49,367 bases of DNA, taken from positions 1 through 49,367 of the forward strand of contig JASFYT010000086.1 of NCBI GenBank assembly GCA_045047085.1. Direction: 5' to 3'. The notes under the pieces are model-generated. The model ran no database searches. It worked only from the letters and a program-made list of their open reading frames with translations, and was not told the origin of the DNA. Source of the stretch: GCA-2401155 sp045047085 (GTDB lineage Bacteria; Pseudomonadota; Alphaproteobacteria; Rhizobiales; Rhizobiaceae). Of the stretch, positions 32,177 through 41,176 are shown piece by piece. Each line of letters begins with the position of its first letter. Position 1 is the first letter of the stretch. The translations under genes were made by a program, and so were the position numbers.

Positions 32177-34600
32177 TCATGCTTTTAACCGGTCCATCTT
32201 GGCATCATATAGCGCCCGCCGTCCTCGTTTTACCGGCCAGAGTTTGCCAAATGCTTCAATCGAAAAGTCATCATCAGATGCGATCTCTGTTGGTAGATAC
32301 CCGAATGCAATGGACTTGCCTGTTCGATGCCCATATCCGGCGCTTGTGGTTGTGCCCAGAGACTTACCGTTCTTCATGATGGCCTCACCGCCATGGAATG
32401 GCGCGAAGCCATCCATACTGAATGCAACAAGTTTTCTTGTTACACCTTCTGCCTTGATATGGGCGAGAGCATTGCTTCCGATGAAAGGCCCTTTGTCAGC
32501 TGCAACACAAAACCCAAGGCCAGCTTCATACGGATTGTAATCAGGGCTGATATCTGCTGACCAATAGAGATAACCTTTTTCAAGGCGCAACGATTCAACT
32601 GCCCTGTATCCGACATTGGCAATGCCATGCTCCGCGCCAGCGAGCCATAGCTCGTTATAAATATGGGCGGCATATTCAACCGGAACATGTAGCTCATAGC
32701 CCAGTTCGCCGACATAACCGACTCTTGCAGCCAACCCGTGCGCATTGCCGAGTGAGATGTCGTGCACTGATAAATATGGCAATGCAGTATTCGAGACATC
32801 GTCGTCACTGATGGCGGTCAATATATCACGGGCTTTGGGTCCACAAATATTAATGACCGCGATTGAATTTGTTACATCACGCATGAATACCGATCCGTCC
32901 TGGGGCATATGTGATTTGATCCAGTGACCGTCGCGTACGCCAAAACCTGAACCTGTAACTACATAAAACAGGTCATGTTCCAGATGCATGATTGTCAAAT
33001 CTGCTTCGATACCTCCGTTATCGTTGCATAGTTGGGTGTATACGCATTTTCCCGGCGGACCAGAAAGGTCGTTTACGGCAATGTGCTGTAGAAATTTGAA
33101 TGCTCCGGGGCCGGTGATCTCGAATTTGGAAAACGAGCTCTGGTCGATTATCGCTACTCGTTCTTGCACCGCTTTGGTCTCAAAGCCCAATGCATCAAAC
33201 CAGTTCGGTTTACCTTCAAAGCTACATATATCTTTTCTTGTGCCTCCTTCGAGGGCAAACCAGTTGGGCCGTTCCCATCCTGATTTGGAGCCGAAAATTG
33301 CGCCTTGCCCATCCAATACATCAAACAATGGAGAATGCCTCAAACCCCGTCCGCTAACAGTCTCTTCACCCGGCCAGTGAATTTTGTAATAAGCTCCATA
33401 TGCCTCAATTGCACGAGTTTCAAGAAACCGTCCATTGGCATGTTGTGGTCCAAACCGACGTACATCAAAAGCCCAAAGATCCATTCCCGGATCACCGTGT
33501 AGTATCCAGTTGCTCATCGCTTCACCCGCCCCGCCCGATGCAGCAATCCCGGCGGTAAACCCACATGCGACGTAGAAATTATCCAGTTCCGGTGCTAACC
33601 CCATAATTGGCTCGCCATCTGCCGAAACCGGAATCGGGCCATTGATGATGGTTTGAATGCCGGTTTCATTAAGTATCGGAATTCGCTCAGAGCACGGTAG
33701 AGCAAACAATTCCAGTCGGTCCAGATTTTCAGGAAATAATTCGCGCCCGAAATCTATAGGCGGCATGCCCCGCCAGCAACCTTTTGTGCCATCCTCCCAG
33801 CCGCCGATTGCAAATGCGCCAACATCAGGTTTGAGGTAAAAATTATTGTCCGGATCGCGCAGGGTCGGCAGTGAAGCATCGAACTCCAGCGTTTTTTCGG
33901 TCATGAAATACTGATGCTCAACAACACCTGCGGCAAGTGGTACTCCAGCCATTTCTCCAATTTTCTTTGCCCACATTCCGGCACAATTCACGACAATATC
34001 GCAGCTGATATTTCCGTTGTTTGTAACCACTCCGGTAATGCGTCTGTTTTCTATTATAAATTCTTCAACCATCACCCTTTCTTCAATCTTGGCGCCGTAA
34101 TTGCGTGCGGCCTTTACATAGGCCTGAGTGAGGGCATAGGGGTCAATATAGCCATCCGAAGGGATAAATGCTGCGCCAGCAATGCCCTCGGTTGTAATAA
34201 ACGGAAACATTTCCTGTGCCTCGGCAGCACTTAGGCTGTGGCATTCAACATCAAAGCTTTTTGCCTGAGTCATTGAGCGGCGAATTTCGCTCCAGCGGTC
34301 TGGTGAAGATGCCAGTCGGAGCGAGCCAACTTGCTTCCAGTCAGTTGCAACGCCTGCTTCTTTTTCCAGTCGGTTGAATACCTCCACCGATGTTTGCATC
34401 AGTTTGGTCAAATTGCGTTTTGATCGCAATTGTCCCACCAGTCCTGCTGCGTGCCAGGTGGAACCTTCCGTTACTTGCGCTTTTTCCAAAAGGAGTACGT
34501 CTTTTTCACCTGCGCGGGCCAGATGATAGGCAATGGAGCAACCTATTGCACCACCACCGATGATAATAATCCGAGCATGTCTGTCAGCATGAAATGTCAT
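32177..34600 (-). CDS. FAD/GcvT-domain amine dehydrogenase (dimethylglycine/sarcosine dehydrogenase-like), copy 2
   Basis: 807 residues. N-terminal DAO-type FAD domain (GGGAIGCS at 15-22) with GSTWHAAGL in which H50 matches the histidine that binds FAD covalently in DMGDH/SARDH. Central FAO_M linker (about 380-435), then a C-terminal GcvT-like folate domain (about 440-790, with NDNGGIEADLTIMHL and SLRLEKGYLYWSADI). Such enzymes remove an N-methyl group and pass it to tetrahydrofolate. It is 9 bases after its tandem paralogue; the two diverge well in sequence, suggesting different substrates or sequential demethylations. Confidence 0.9.
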   Translation of the reverse strand: MTFHADRHARIIIIGGGAIGCSIAYHLARAGEKDVLLLEKAQVTEGSTWHAAGLVGQLRSKRNLTKLMQTSVEVFNRLEKEAGVATDWKQVGSLRLASSPDRWSEIRRSMTQAKSFDVECHSLSAAEAQEMFPFITTEGIAGAAFIPSDGYIDPYALTQAYVKAARNYGAKIEERVMVEEFIIENRRITGVVTNNGNISCDIVVNCAGMWAKKIGEMAGVPLAAGVVEHQYFMTEKTLEFDASLPTLRDPDNNFYLKPDVGAFAIGGWEDGTKGCWRGMPPIDFGRELFPENLDRLELFALPCSERIPILNETGIQTIINGPIPVSADGEPIMGLAPELDNFYVACGFTAGIAASGGAGEAMSNWILHGDPGMDLWAFDVRRFGPQHANGRFLETRAIEAYGAYYKIHWPGEETVSGRGLRHSPLFDVLDGQGAIFGSKSGWERPNWFALEGGTRKDICSFEGKPNWFDALGFETKAVQERVAIIDQSSFSKFEITGPGAFKFLQHIAVNDLSGPPGKCVYTQLCNDNGGIEADLTIMHLEHDLFYVVTGSGFGVRDGHWIKSHMPQDGSVFMRDVTNSIAVINICGPKARDILTAISDDDVSNTALPYLSVHDISLGNAHGLAARVGYVGELGYELHVPVEYAAHIYNELWLAGAEHGIANVGYRAVESLRLEKGYLYWSADISPDYNPYEAGLGFCVAADKGPFIGSNALAHIKAEGVTRKLVAFSMDGFAPFHGGEAIMKNGKSLGTTTSAGYGHRTGKSIAFGYLPTEIASDDDFSIEAFGKLWPVKRGRRALYDAKMDRLKA

Positions 34601-34609
34601 GGCAGCCCC

Positions 34610-37051
34610 TTAACTTTTGATACGCTTCATAGCGGGATCATAAAGTGGTTTCATGTGAACGCTCGCGGGAATGCGTTTCGTGGCAACTTCAAGCTCATAT
34701 TCCCCATCAGCAATGAAGGCATCACTGACTCCGCTGTCTTTGCGGATGTAACCATATCCGATAGGCTTACCGACTGTATATCCAAACCCACCGCTGGTTA
34801 AATATCCAACTGGTTTGCCATCTCGCAAAATAGTCTCTCGCCCAAGCAGTACGACTTCTGGATCATCAACCGTAAAACAAGCCAGTCGTTTTTTCAGCGG
34901 GTTGGCCGCAGCTTCCTGTGCCGCCTCGCGTCCGATAAATGGGATATTTGTATTGAGCTTCACAGCCCAACCTAGACCTGCGTCAAAGGGAGTGTCATTC
35001 GGTGTAATATCGCTGCCCCAAGCACGATAACCTTTTTCCAGCCGCAAAGATTCTATGGCGCGATAGCCTGCTGGTACAATTCCGTAGCCTTCTCCAGCTT
35101 TGAATAGTGCGTCAAATACATCGCCAGTGGCAGAAATGGGCATGTGCAGCTCCCAGCCAAGCTCGCCCACATAGGTAATCCGCAATGCCCGCACTGAATG
35201 TCCGGCTATTGTGATTTGGCGCACATGGCCAAAGGGGAAGCCTTCATGGGAGACGTCATCTGCGCATACTGCCTGCATAACTTCTCGGGCATCAGGTCCG
35301 AAGATTGATAATGTGCCGTATTCTTCGGTTACATCCACCAGCTCCACGTTTAGTCCTGACCCCAGATGTTCTTGTATCCACGCCTTGTCGTGGGTGCGAT
35401 AGCCGGTGCCGGTCACGATGTAGTAAAGATCATCTGCCAGCCGTGCGGTAGTCAGATCGCATTCGATGCCGCCGCGCGAATTGAGCATCTGGGTGTAGAT
35501 AACCCGGCCCGGTTCGCGGGCAACATTGTTTGCGGCAATCATCGAAAGGGCTTCTTCCGCATCGGTACCGCGCAATTCAAATTTGGCGAATGAAGATTGG
35601 TCAAACACCGCTACCCGCTCACGGGTAGCTGTGTGTTCGGTGCCAACCTGATCAAACCAGTTTTGCCTGCCCATGGCATATTCGTCAGTCGGTTTTACTC
35701 CCGCCGGGGCAAACCAATTCGGTCTTTCCCAACCAAGTTTTGATCCGAAACATGCGTTTCTTGCTTTCAGGCGGTCATAAAGCGGGGAGACAATGCGTGG
35801 TCTCCCACTCAGATATTCCTCGTGCGGGAAGACGATGGTGTAATGTTTTCCATAAGCCTCCATAGTGCGCTCGCGCACCCATTGTTTATCGCGATGCAAT
35901 TCTGAGAACCGTCTTATATCAACTGACCATAAATCCAGTGGTTGTTCACCGTTGATTACCCAGTCTGCAAGAGTCCAACCGGCACCGCCGCCAGCTGCTA
36001 TGCCAAAGGCGTTGAAGCCGGCGCCAACAAAGAAGTTTTTTACCTCCGGTGCCTCACCCATGATGTAATTGCCATCGGGCGTAAAACTCTCAGGTCCGTT
36101 GATGAGTTGCTTGACGCCGGCAGTTTCGAAAGCTGGAACACGGCCAAGTGCCTGTTCCATGAAGGGTTCGAAATGGTCCCAGTTTGATTCCAGAAGTTGA
36201 AATTCAAAGTGTTCCGGCATCCCTTCGTTTGCCCATGATATTGGGTTTACTTCATACCCGCCCATTACCAGACCGCCGACTTCTTCCTTGAAATAAATCA
36301 ATCTGTCCGGGTCGCGCAGGGTTGGCAGGTCGGACGTGACGCCTTCGATTTGCTCTGACACTAAATACTGATGTTGAACCGCCTGCAGTGGCACTGATAC
36401 ACCTGCTAAAGCACCGATTTCACCAGCCCACATCCCGGCGCAATTGACCACTTTTTCGCAAGTGATAACGCCTTGATCTGTTTCCACGCTTTCTACGCAA
36501 CCATTTTTTACACCAAAGCCCGTAACGCTGACGCCTTCAATTATCTTTGCGCCGTGCATGCGCGCGCCTTTGGCGAGCGACTGGGATATATCTGAAGGAG
36601 CGGCCTGTCCATCTGTTGGCAAAAATGCTGCGCCAACAAGATCGGAAACATCCATCGGTGGCCATAGTTTTTTTGCCTCTTCGGGGGTGAGCAGTTCCAT
36701 TTCAAGACCAAAGGAACGCGCTGTGGTTGCCTGACGTTTTATCTCTGTCCAGCGCTCTTCGTTGCAAGCCAGCCGAAGCCCACCATTTTGCTTCCAGCCT
36801 GTTGCAAGTCCTGTCTCTTCTTCCAGTCTGGAATAGAGATCAACCGAATATTTAAGAACCTGAGTGATGGAAGCTGATGAGCGCAATTGTCCAACAAGGC
36901 CAGCGGCGTGCCATGTTGAGCCGCTGGTTAGCTTACCTTTTTCAAGCAGCACAACGTCGGCGTTATGGTCGCGGGCCAGATGGTAGGCTACCGAGCAACC
37001 GGCGATGCCACCGCCAATTACAACAATTTGGGCATGGGTCGGCAGGGTCAT
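34610..37051 (-). CDS. FAD/GcvT-domain amine dehydrogenase (dimethylglycine/sarcosine dehydrogenase-like), copy 1
   Basis: 813 residues with the same layout as its neighbour: FAD motif GGGIAGCSVAYHLA at 13-26, covalent-FAD His candidate H48 in GSTWHAAGL, folate-binding GcvT domain in the C-terminal half (SRGGIECDLTTARL, SLRLEKGYRAWGSDI). Predicted to oxidatively demethylate an N-methyl amine, using THF as one-carbon acceptor and passing electrons to an ETF-type acceptor. It overlaps the upstream kinase gene by four bases. No glycine-betaine methyltransferase or sarcosine oxidase gene is nearby, so the usual choline-to-glycine route is not evident. Confidence 0.9.
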   Translation of the reverse strand: MTLPTHAQIVVIGGGIAGCSVAYHLARDHNADVVLLEKGKLTSGSTWHAAGLVGQLRSSASITQVLKYSVDLYSRLEEETGLATGWKQNGGLRLACNEERWTEIKRQATTARSFGLEMELLTPEEAKKLWPPMDVSDLVGAAFLPTDGQAAPSDISQSLAKGARMHGAKIIEGVSVTGFGVKNGCVESVETDQGVITCEKVVNCAGMWAGEIGALAGVSVPLQAVQHQYLVSEQIEGVTSDLPTLRDPDRLIYFKEEVGGLVMGGYEVNPISWANEGMPEHFEFQLLESNWDHFEPFMEQALGRVPAFETAGVKQLINGPESFTPDGNYIMGEAPEVKNFFVGAGFNAFGIAAGGGAGWTLADWVINGEQPLDLWSVDIRRFSELHRDKQWVRERTMEAYGKHYTIVFPHEEYLSGRPRIVSPLYDRLKARNACFGSKLGWERPNWFAPAGVKPTDEYAMGRQNWFDQVGTEHTATRERVAVFDQSSFAKFELRGTDAEEALSMIAANNVAREPGRVIYTQMLNSRGGIECDLTTARLADDLYYIVTGTGYRTHDKAWIQEHLGSGLNVELVDVTEEYGTLSIFGPDAREVMQAVCADDVSHEGFPFGHVRQITIAGHSVRALRITYVGELGWELHMPISATGDVFDALFKAGEGYGIVPAGYRAIESLRLEKGYRAWGSDITPNDTPFDAGLGWAVKLNTNIPFIGREAAQEAAANPLKKRLACFTVDDPEVVLLGRETILRDGKPVGYLTSGGFGYTVGKPIGYGYIRKDSGVSDAFIADGEYELEVATKRIPASVHMKPLYDPAMKRIKS

Positions 37052-37938
37052 AGTTTAATCTTTCCGTAACTGGTCTGAAAAGCGGCGAGGCTGCTTTCAT
37101 ATTGATCAAGTGTTTCATTGGCATAGGCAGCGTAATCAATGCCCGGCGCATTAAGGTGTAGTTCCGAGACCATTGCCCACATGGTTTCACGCAGAGCCGA
37201 GGCACATTTCATTGCACTGTGAGCTTTACGTATTTCCGGGGAGGAGGGCGCGCCGAAATATAGTTGTAATAGGTGCTCATCTTCATCGGTGTTAAATTTG
37301 GCATTTGAGGCAAGGTTGGCGAGGTCAAACATTGCGGTGGAAAACCCGGCATATTCGAAATCTATAATCCAGATTTTATTGCCGTCATCAATGAAGTTGG
37401 CTGGCAAGAGGTCGTTATGGGTGTAGACGATGGGCAGTGGAATTTGCATATCTTCCATGGCGTCATTCACGGCCATGAATTTACCCAAGCGCTCTGCAAA
37501 CCGGCTATTGCCTGCTTTGAGCGTTACCGCATAATCACGCAGAACATGGAATACCCAGAATATTCTACCGGCTCCTTGTACATTGCGCTTTACATCCCTG
37601 TGAAATCCTTTGATTAGCGACACAAGGCGTTCAAGATTGGGTTGGATGTCTTGTTCGCTGTAGGTGCGTGATTCAATAAAGTGAAATACCATGACGCCGG
37701 ACTGATAATGAACCAGTTCTGGTGAATAGCCAGCTTCAAAAACTGCCTTTGAGACCATTGCCTCATGATTTCGCTCCACATGATGGACCGGAATATCATG
37801 GCAAAACCGGACTACGTATTTACCGTTGTCATCATTCACAATATAAGATTCATTGCTCAACCCACCGATTAACGGGGTGGCAGTAATTTCGCCATGCCAT
37901 ATTTTGAGGTCGAGCAGTTTTTGAGGGATTGGTTTCAT
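37048..37938 (-). CDS. Choline kinase-like (APH-fold) phosphotransferase, first copy
   Basis: 296 residues. GGLSNESYIV (25-34) forms the nucleotide loop, H174-N-D176-x4-N181 in THNDLLPAN is the choline-kinase form of the Brenner motif, and D193 in IIDFEYAGF is the second metal ligand; FEYAG is especially like choline/ethanolamine kinases. It overlaps the permease gene upstream and the dehydrogenase downstream by four bases each. That placement makes phosphorylation of the imported compound, or of an intermediate, a likely step before oxidation. Confidence 0.87.
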   Translation of the reverse strand: MKPIPQKLLDLKIWHGEITATPLIGGLSNESYIVNDDNGKYVVRFCHDIPVHHVERNHEAMVSKAVFEAGYSPELVHYQSGVMVFHFIESRTYSEQDIQPNLERLVSLIKGFHRDVKRNVQGAGRIFWVFHVLRDYAVTLKAGNSRFAERLGKFMAVNDAMEDMQIPLPIVYTHNDLLPANFIDDGNKIWIIDFEYAGFSTAMFDLANLASNAKFNTDEDEHLLQLYFGAPSSPEIRKAHSAMKCASALRETMWAMVSELHLNAPGIDYAAYANETLDQYESSLAAFQTSYGKIKL

Positions 37939-39962
37939 GATTCGACCTCCATACCCAGACGTACCTTCAAACGATCAACACTTGCCTTGATGATTCTGTC
38001 CGCAATTATTGCAATAAAGGCGATGCAGAGCCCGGCCACCATTCCGCGTCCAATATCGCCTTTGGTCAAGCCTATATAAACCTCCTGACCAAGGTCGCGT
38101 GTCCCGACCAGCGCCGTTATTACCAGCATCGATAATGCCAGCATGATCGTCTGGTTCAGACCCAACAGGATTTCAGGCAAGGCAAGTCTTAGTTTGATTT
38201 TAGTCAAAAGCTGAAGCCGCGTGCACCCAGACGTTACACCTGCCTCTATTAAGTTAGGGTCTACCTGTTTCAGGCCCATCACGGTATAGCGGATTGCTGG
38301 TGCAATTGCATAGGCAACAACTGCTATCAAGGCCGTGAAATCTCCGACCCGGAAAAGCATGACGATTGGCATGAGATAGACGAAAGAAGGGAGTGTTTGC
38401 AGTGTGTCAATAATCACCCGCACAACACGCCAAGCTCGATCACGTTCTGCTGCAAGTATCCCGATCGGAATGCCGATCATAAATGCAATCACAACCGAAA
38501 TTCCACAAAGATAAACCGTAATCATTGCCTTTTCCCATAGGCCTGAGAAAGCAATGAATGAGGACAGTGCCATGCATAAAACAGCCAGCCGCCAACTTTT
38601 GAGTGAGTATCCGGCAAGCCCCAGAAGAAGTACAACGCCCGGCCAAGGAAGACCGATCAAAAATCGCTTGAAGGGGATCAGGACATTGATGAGAAGGCCG
38701 GATTTAATAGAGTCGAGAAAATCAAAATAGTTTATATTGATATATTTGACCGCATCACCAGCTGTTTTGCCCGTTGTCAGGGTCCAGCTTTCCGGCCAAT
38801 TTTGAAAACCTGCCCATAATAAGCCGGCAAATCCGGTGCCAAGCACGATAGCAATTACTGCAATTGTGATGCCATATCGACTGATCAGGCTCGCACTGTC
38901 GTCATGGTGTTGGTATTCGGTCATTCTGTAGGCGACGGCCTGACTCAGCCGATCAAGAGCAATTGCCAGAAGCACAATGGCAAGTCCTGCTTCCAGGCCG
39001 GTTCCAAAATCAAGACGCCTTAACGCGGTCAGAATATCAAAACCGAGACCGCCAGCGCCAATCATTGAGGCTATAATTACCATATTCAGCGAGAGCATGA
39101 TCACCTGATTAACCCCGATCATCAGACTTTCGCGAGCAGTAGGCACCATAACTTTCCAGGTTCTTTGCCGTCGGGTACACCCGACCATATTGCTCAGATC
39201 TATCAACTCGCTCGGCACCTGCTTTAGTGCCAGCATGGTGATCCGCACCATCGGTGGGGTCGCATAGATAACGGTTGCCAGAATAGCTGACACTGCGTTG
39301 AATCCGAAGAACACAAGGATTGGTACCAGATAGGCAAACACCGGCACGGTTTGCATTAGATCAAGCACTGGTTGCATAATCCGCCCGAACCACAGCCAAC
39401 GATGTCCGGCGATACCAAGCAACAATCCGGCAGTGACACCGAATGGCACAGCAATAATGATTGAGGAGAGGGTTACCATGGCGCTTTGCCACTGACCGAA
39501 CAAAGCAAGATAAGCAAAACAAGCGGCGGCAAAGACGCCGAGTTTCCAGTCCTTTGCATAGCGCCCAATGGCATAGACAATGAATATCACAGCTATCCAG
39601 CTCAATGGCGGAAGAATTTGTACAGCATCCGAGCCTTGACCAGAAAGCATCCCCTTTTCAAGCACTGCACGAACAAAGCCATAGAGTGCGGCAACGATAT
39701 CAGAAAGACTGCGTGTGACATCTTTCACTGTAAACAAGCCGAAAAATCCGGCTTCGTTCAATAGCCAGTCGGCCCAATCGCTTATGTGAATGCTCAATTT
39801 TAAGTGCCATCCGCGTGGAAATTTGAAGGCCCAGCCAGCAAATGGTTTCCCATAAATCCAAAAGACAGCAAACAAGCCAAGGGCGACAACCCATACCCGC
39901 GCAATAGGCTGCTGCCACAAAGCAGGGGGTGAAATACGGGAGGATTGGTGCGCTGTGTTCAT
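37935..39962 (-). CDS. Glycine betaine/proline-type ABC permease, two fused domains
   Basis: 675 residues, double-length ProW-type permease. The first permease domain occupies about 140-340 with GCTRRQRTWKVMVPTARESLMIGVNQVIMLSLNMVIIASMIG; the second occupies about 450-665 with GCTRLQLLTKIKLRLALPEILLGLNQTIMLALSMLVITALVG. The parallel EAA-loop and NQxIMLxL sequences in both halves show an internal duplication, so one chain provides the whole channel. Fused versions are known in this transporter family. Start is 3 bases from the ATPase stop. Confidence 0.92.
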   Translation of the reverse strand: MNTAHQSSRISPPALWQQPIARVWVVALGLFAVFWIYGKPFAGWAFKFPRGWHLKLSIHISDWADWLLNEAGFFGLFTVKDVTRSLSDIVAALYGFVRAVLEKGMLSGQGSDAVQILPPLSWIAVIFIVYAIGRYAKDWKLGVFAAACFAYLALFGQWQSAMVTLSSIIIAVPFGVTAGLLLGIAGHRWLWFGRIMQPVLDLMQTVPVFAYLVPILVFFGFNAVSAILATVIYATPPMVRITMLALKQVPSELIDLSNMVGCTRRQRTWKVMVPTARESLMIGVNQVIMLSLNMVIIASMIGAGGLGFDILTALRRLDFGTGLEAGLAIVLLAIALDRLSQAVAYRMTEYQHHDDSASLISRYGITIAVIAIVLGTGFAGLLWAGFQNWPESWTLTTGKTAGDAVKYININYFDFLDSIKSGLLINVLIPFKRFLIGLPWPGVVLLLGLAGYSLKSWRLAVLCMALSSFIAFSGLWEKAMITVYLCGISVVIAFMIGIPIGILAAERDRAWRVVRVIIDTLQTLPSFVYLMPIVMLFRVGDFTALIAVVAYAIAPAIRYTVMGLKQVDPNLIEAGVTSGCTRLQLLTKIKLRLALPEILLGLNQTIMLALSMLVITALVGTRDLGQEVYIGLTKGDIGRGMVAGLCIAFIAIIADRIIKASVDRLKVRLGMEVES

Positions 39963-39965
39963 TGC

Positions 39966-41015
39966 TTAGCCCTGCAACAAAACATCGATAACATCATCGC
40001 GTAGCAATTCGCCGACCCAATTGCCTTTCTCATCAATAGCGACAATAGTTTTGTCTGCATCTTTAAGCTTGGGTGCAATGTCGGCTATCCGGGCGCTTGC
40101 TGAAACTTCGTCGCCATAGCCGCCCGCAGGGGGGTGAGATTTTAATGGATGCATGATTGCAGATACTCGCACCACTTTTGCCCGTGGCACATTGCGGGTA
40201 AATTCTGCCACATAGTCAGTTTTGGGGTGCAGCACGACCTCATCAGGTGTGCCAATTTGGTCAATCGCTCCATCCTTCATGATGGCAATTCGGTCAGCGA
40301 GCCGGATTGCTTCATCAAAATCATGGGTGATGAATACAATGGTTTTCTTGAGCAACGCTTGAAGGCGGACAAATTCATCCTGCATTTCACGCCTGATGAG
40401 CGGGTCAAGAGCCGAAAAAGGTTCATCCAGAAACCACAATTCCGGTTCTACTGCCAGTGAACGGGCAATGCCTACCCGTTGCTGTTGGCCGCCAGATAGT
40501 TCGCGCGGGAAATAGTTCTCCCGGCCCTTTAGACCTACTAATTCGATAACCTCTCGGGCTCTGCTTTCGCGGGTCTGTTTGGGGATGCCTTGCACTTCCA
40601 GTGGAAAAGCGACATTGCCGAGTACGGATAGATGAGGAAGCAGAGCAAAATGCTGAAATACCATTCCCATCTTGTGGCGACGGATTTCAATCATTTCCTT
40701 TGGTGTTTTTTGTAACAGGTCTTCGCCGTGAAAGAGAATTTTTCCGGCGGTCGGTTCTATCAACCGTGACATGCACCTGACCAATGTTGATTTGCCAGAC
40801 CCCGACAGCCCCATGATAACAAATATTTCGCCGTCCATCACTTCAAGCGATACATTCTGAACAGCGCCGATCAGGCCGTGTTGGCGTAACTCTTCGGCAT
40901 TGGGCATCTTGGTGTTTGATTTGAGGACATCTGCGGCCTTGGAGCCATAAATTTTCCACACGTTCTCAACTACGAGTTTGGCCGGTTTTTGTTCCATTCC
41001 CCGTTTTTGTTCCAT
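39966..41015 (-). CDS. Glycine betaine/proline-type ABC ATPase (ProV-like)
   Basis: 349 residues. Walker A GLSGSGKST, Q-loop MVFQHFALLPH, signature LSGGQQQRVGIARSLA, Walker B LWFLDEPFSALDP and the switch ITHDFDEA are intact; a C-terminal regulatory extension of about 80 residues replaces a full CBS pair. The N terminus contains a perfect in-frame repeat (MEQKRG-MEQKPA) from a duplicated 15-base segment at 40985-41017, so two start codons 18 bases apart are available. Energises the fused permease. Confidence 0.93.
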   Translation of the reverse strand: MEQKRGMEQKPAKLVVENVWKIYGSKAADVLKSNTKMPNAEELRQHGLIGAVQNVSLEVMDGEIFVIMGLSGSGKSTLVRCMSRLIEPTAGKILFHGEDLLQKTPKEMIEIRRHKMGMVFQHFALLPHLSVLGNVAFPLEVQGIPKQTRESRAREVIELVGLKGRENYFPRELSGGQQQRVGIARSLAVEPELWFLDEPFSALDPLIRREMQDEFVRLQALLKKTIVFITHDFDEAIRLADRIAIMKDGAIDQIGTPDEVVLHPKTDYVAEFTRNVPRAKVVRVSAIMHPLKSHPPAGGYGDEVSASARIADIAPKLKDADKTIVAIDEKGNWVGELLRDDVIDVLLQG

Positions 41016-41074
41016 TCTATGTCCGAAACTTTATTTTGGTAGTTCTATAACCTGAGAACCGGTTCCTATTGTTC

Positions 41075-41108
41075 GGGAATGAGCGACTGTATTCAGTTAC
41101 TCATTCCC
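41075..41108 (-). other. Intercistronic hairpin after the betaine-type binding protein
   Basis: GGGAATGAG (41075-41083) pairs perfectly with CTCATTCCC (41100-41108), 16-base loop, in the 161-base gap between the binding-protein and ATPase genes. In the minus-strand RNA no U-tract follows, so a stabilising or attenuating role is more likely than full termination. Confidence 0.6.
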
Positions 41109-41134
41109 CTTTTTTGGCCCGCTTTTTTGGCCCG
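41109..41134. repeat. 13-bp tandem duplication
   Basis: CTTTTTTGGCCCG occurs twice back to back, directly beside the hairpin at 41075-41108. It looks like replication slippage. A second short duplication is found in the ATPase start region 100 bases away. Confidence 0.8.
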
Positions 41135-41176
41135 CTTAGGCACAATCAGGTAATATTGCTGGAATGATTGCGTTTT

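Noticed and set aside
41075..41116. Hairpin plus T-tract read as a plus-strand terminator
   Set aside because: The stem followed by TTTTTT is only in terminator orientation on the plus strand, where no gene precedes it; the operon here runs on the minus strand.
41109..41134. CRISPR-like or satellite repeat
   Set aside because: Only two adjacent 13-base copies without spacers, and no cas genes; a slippage duplication explains it.
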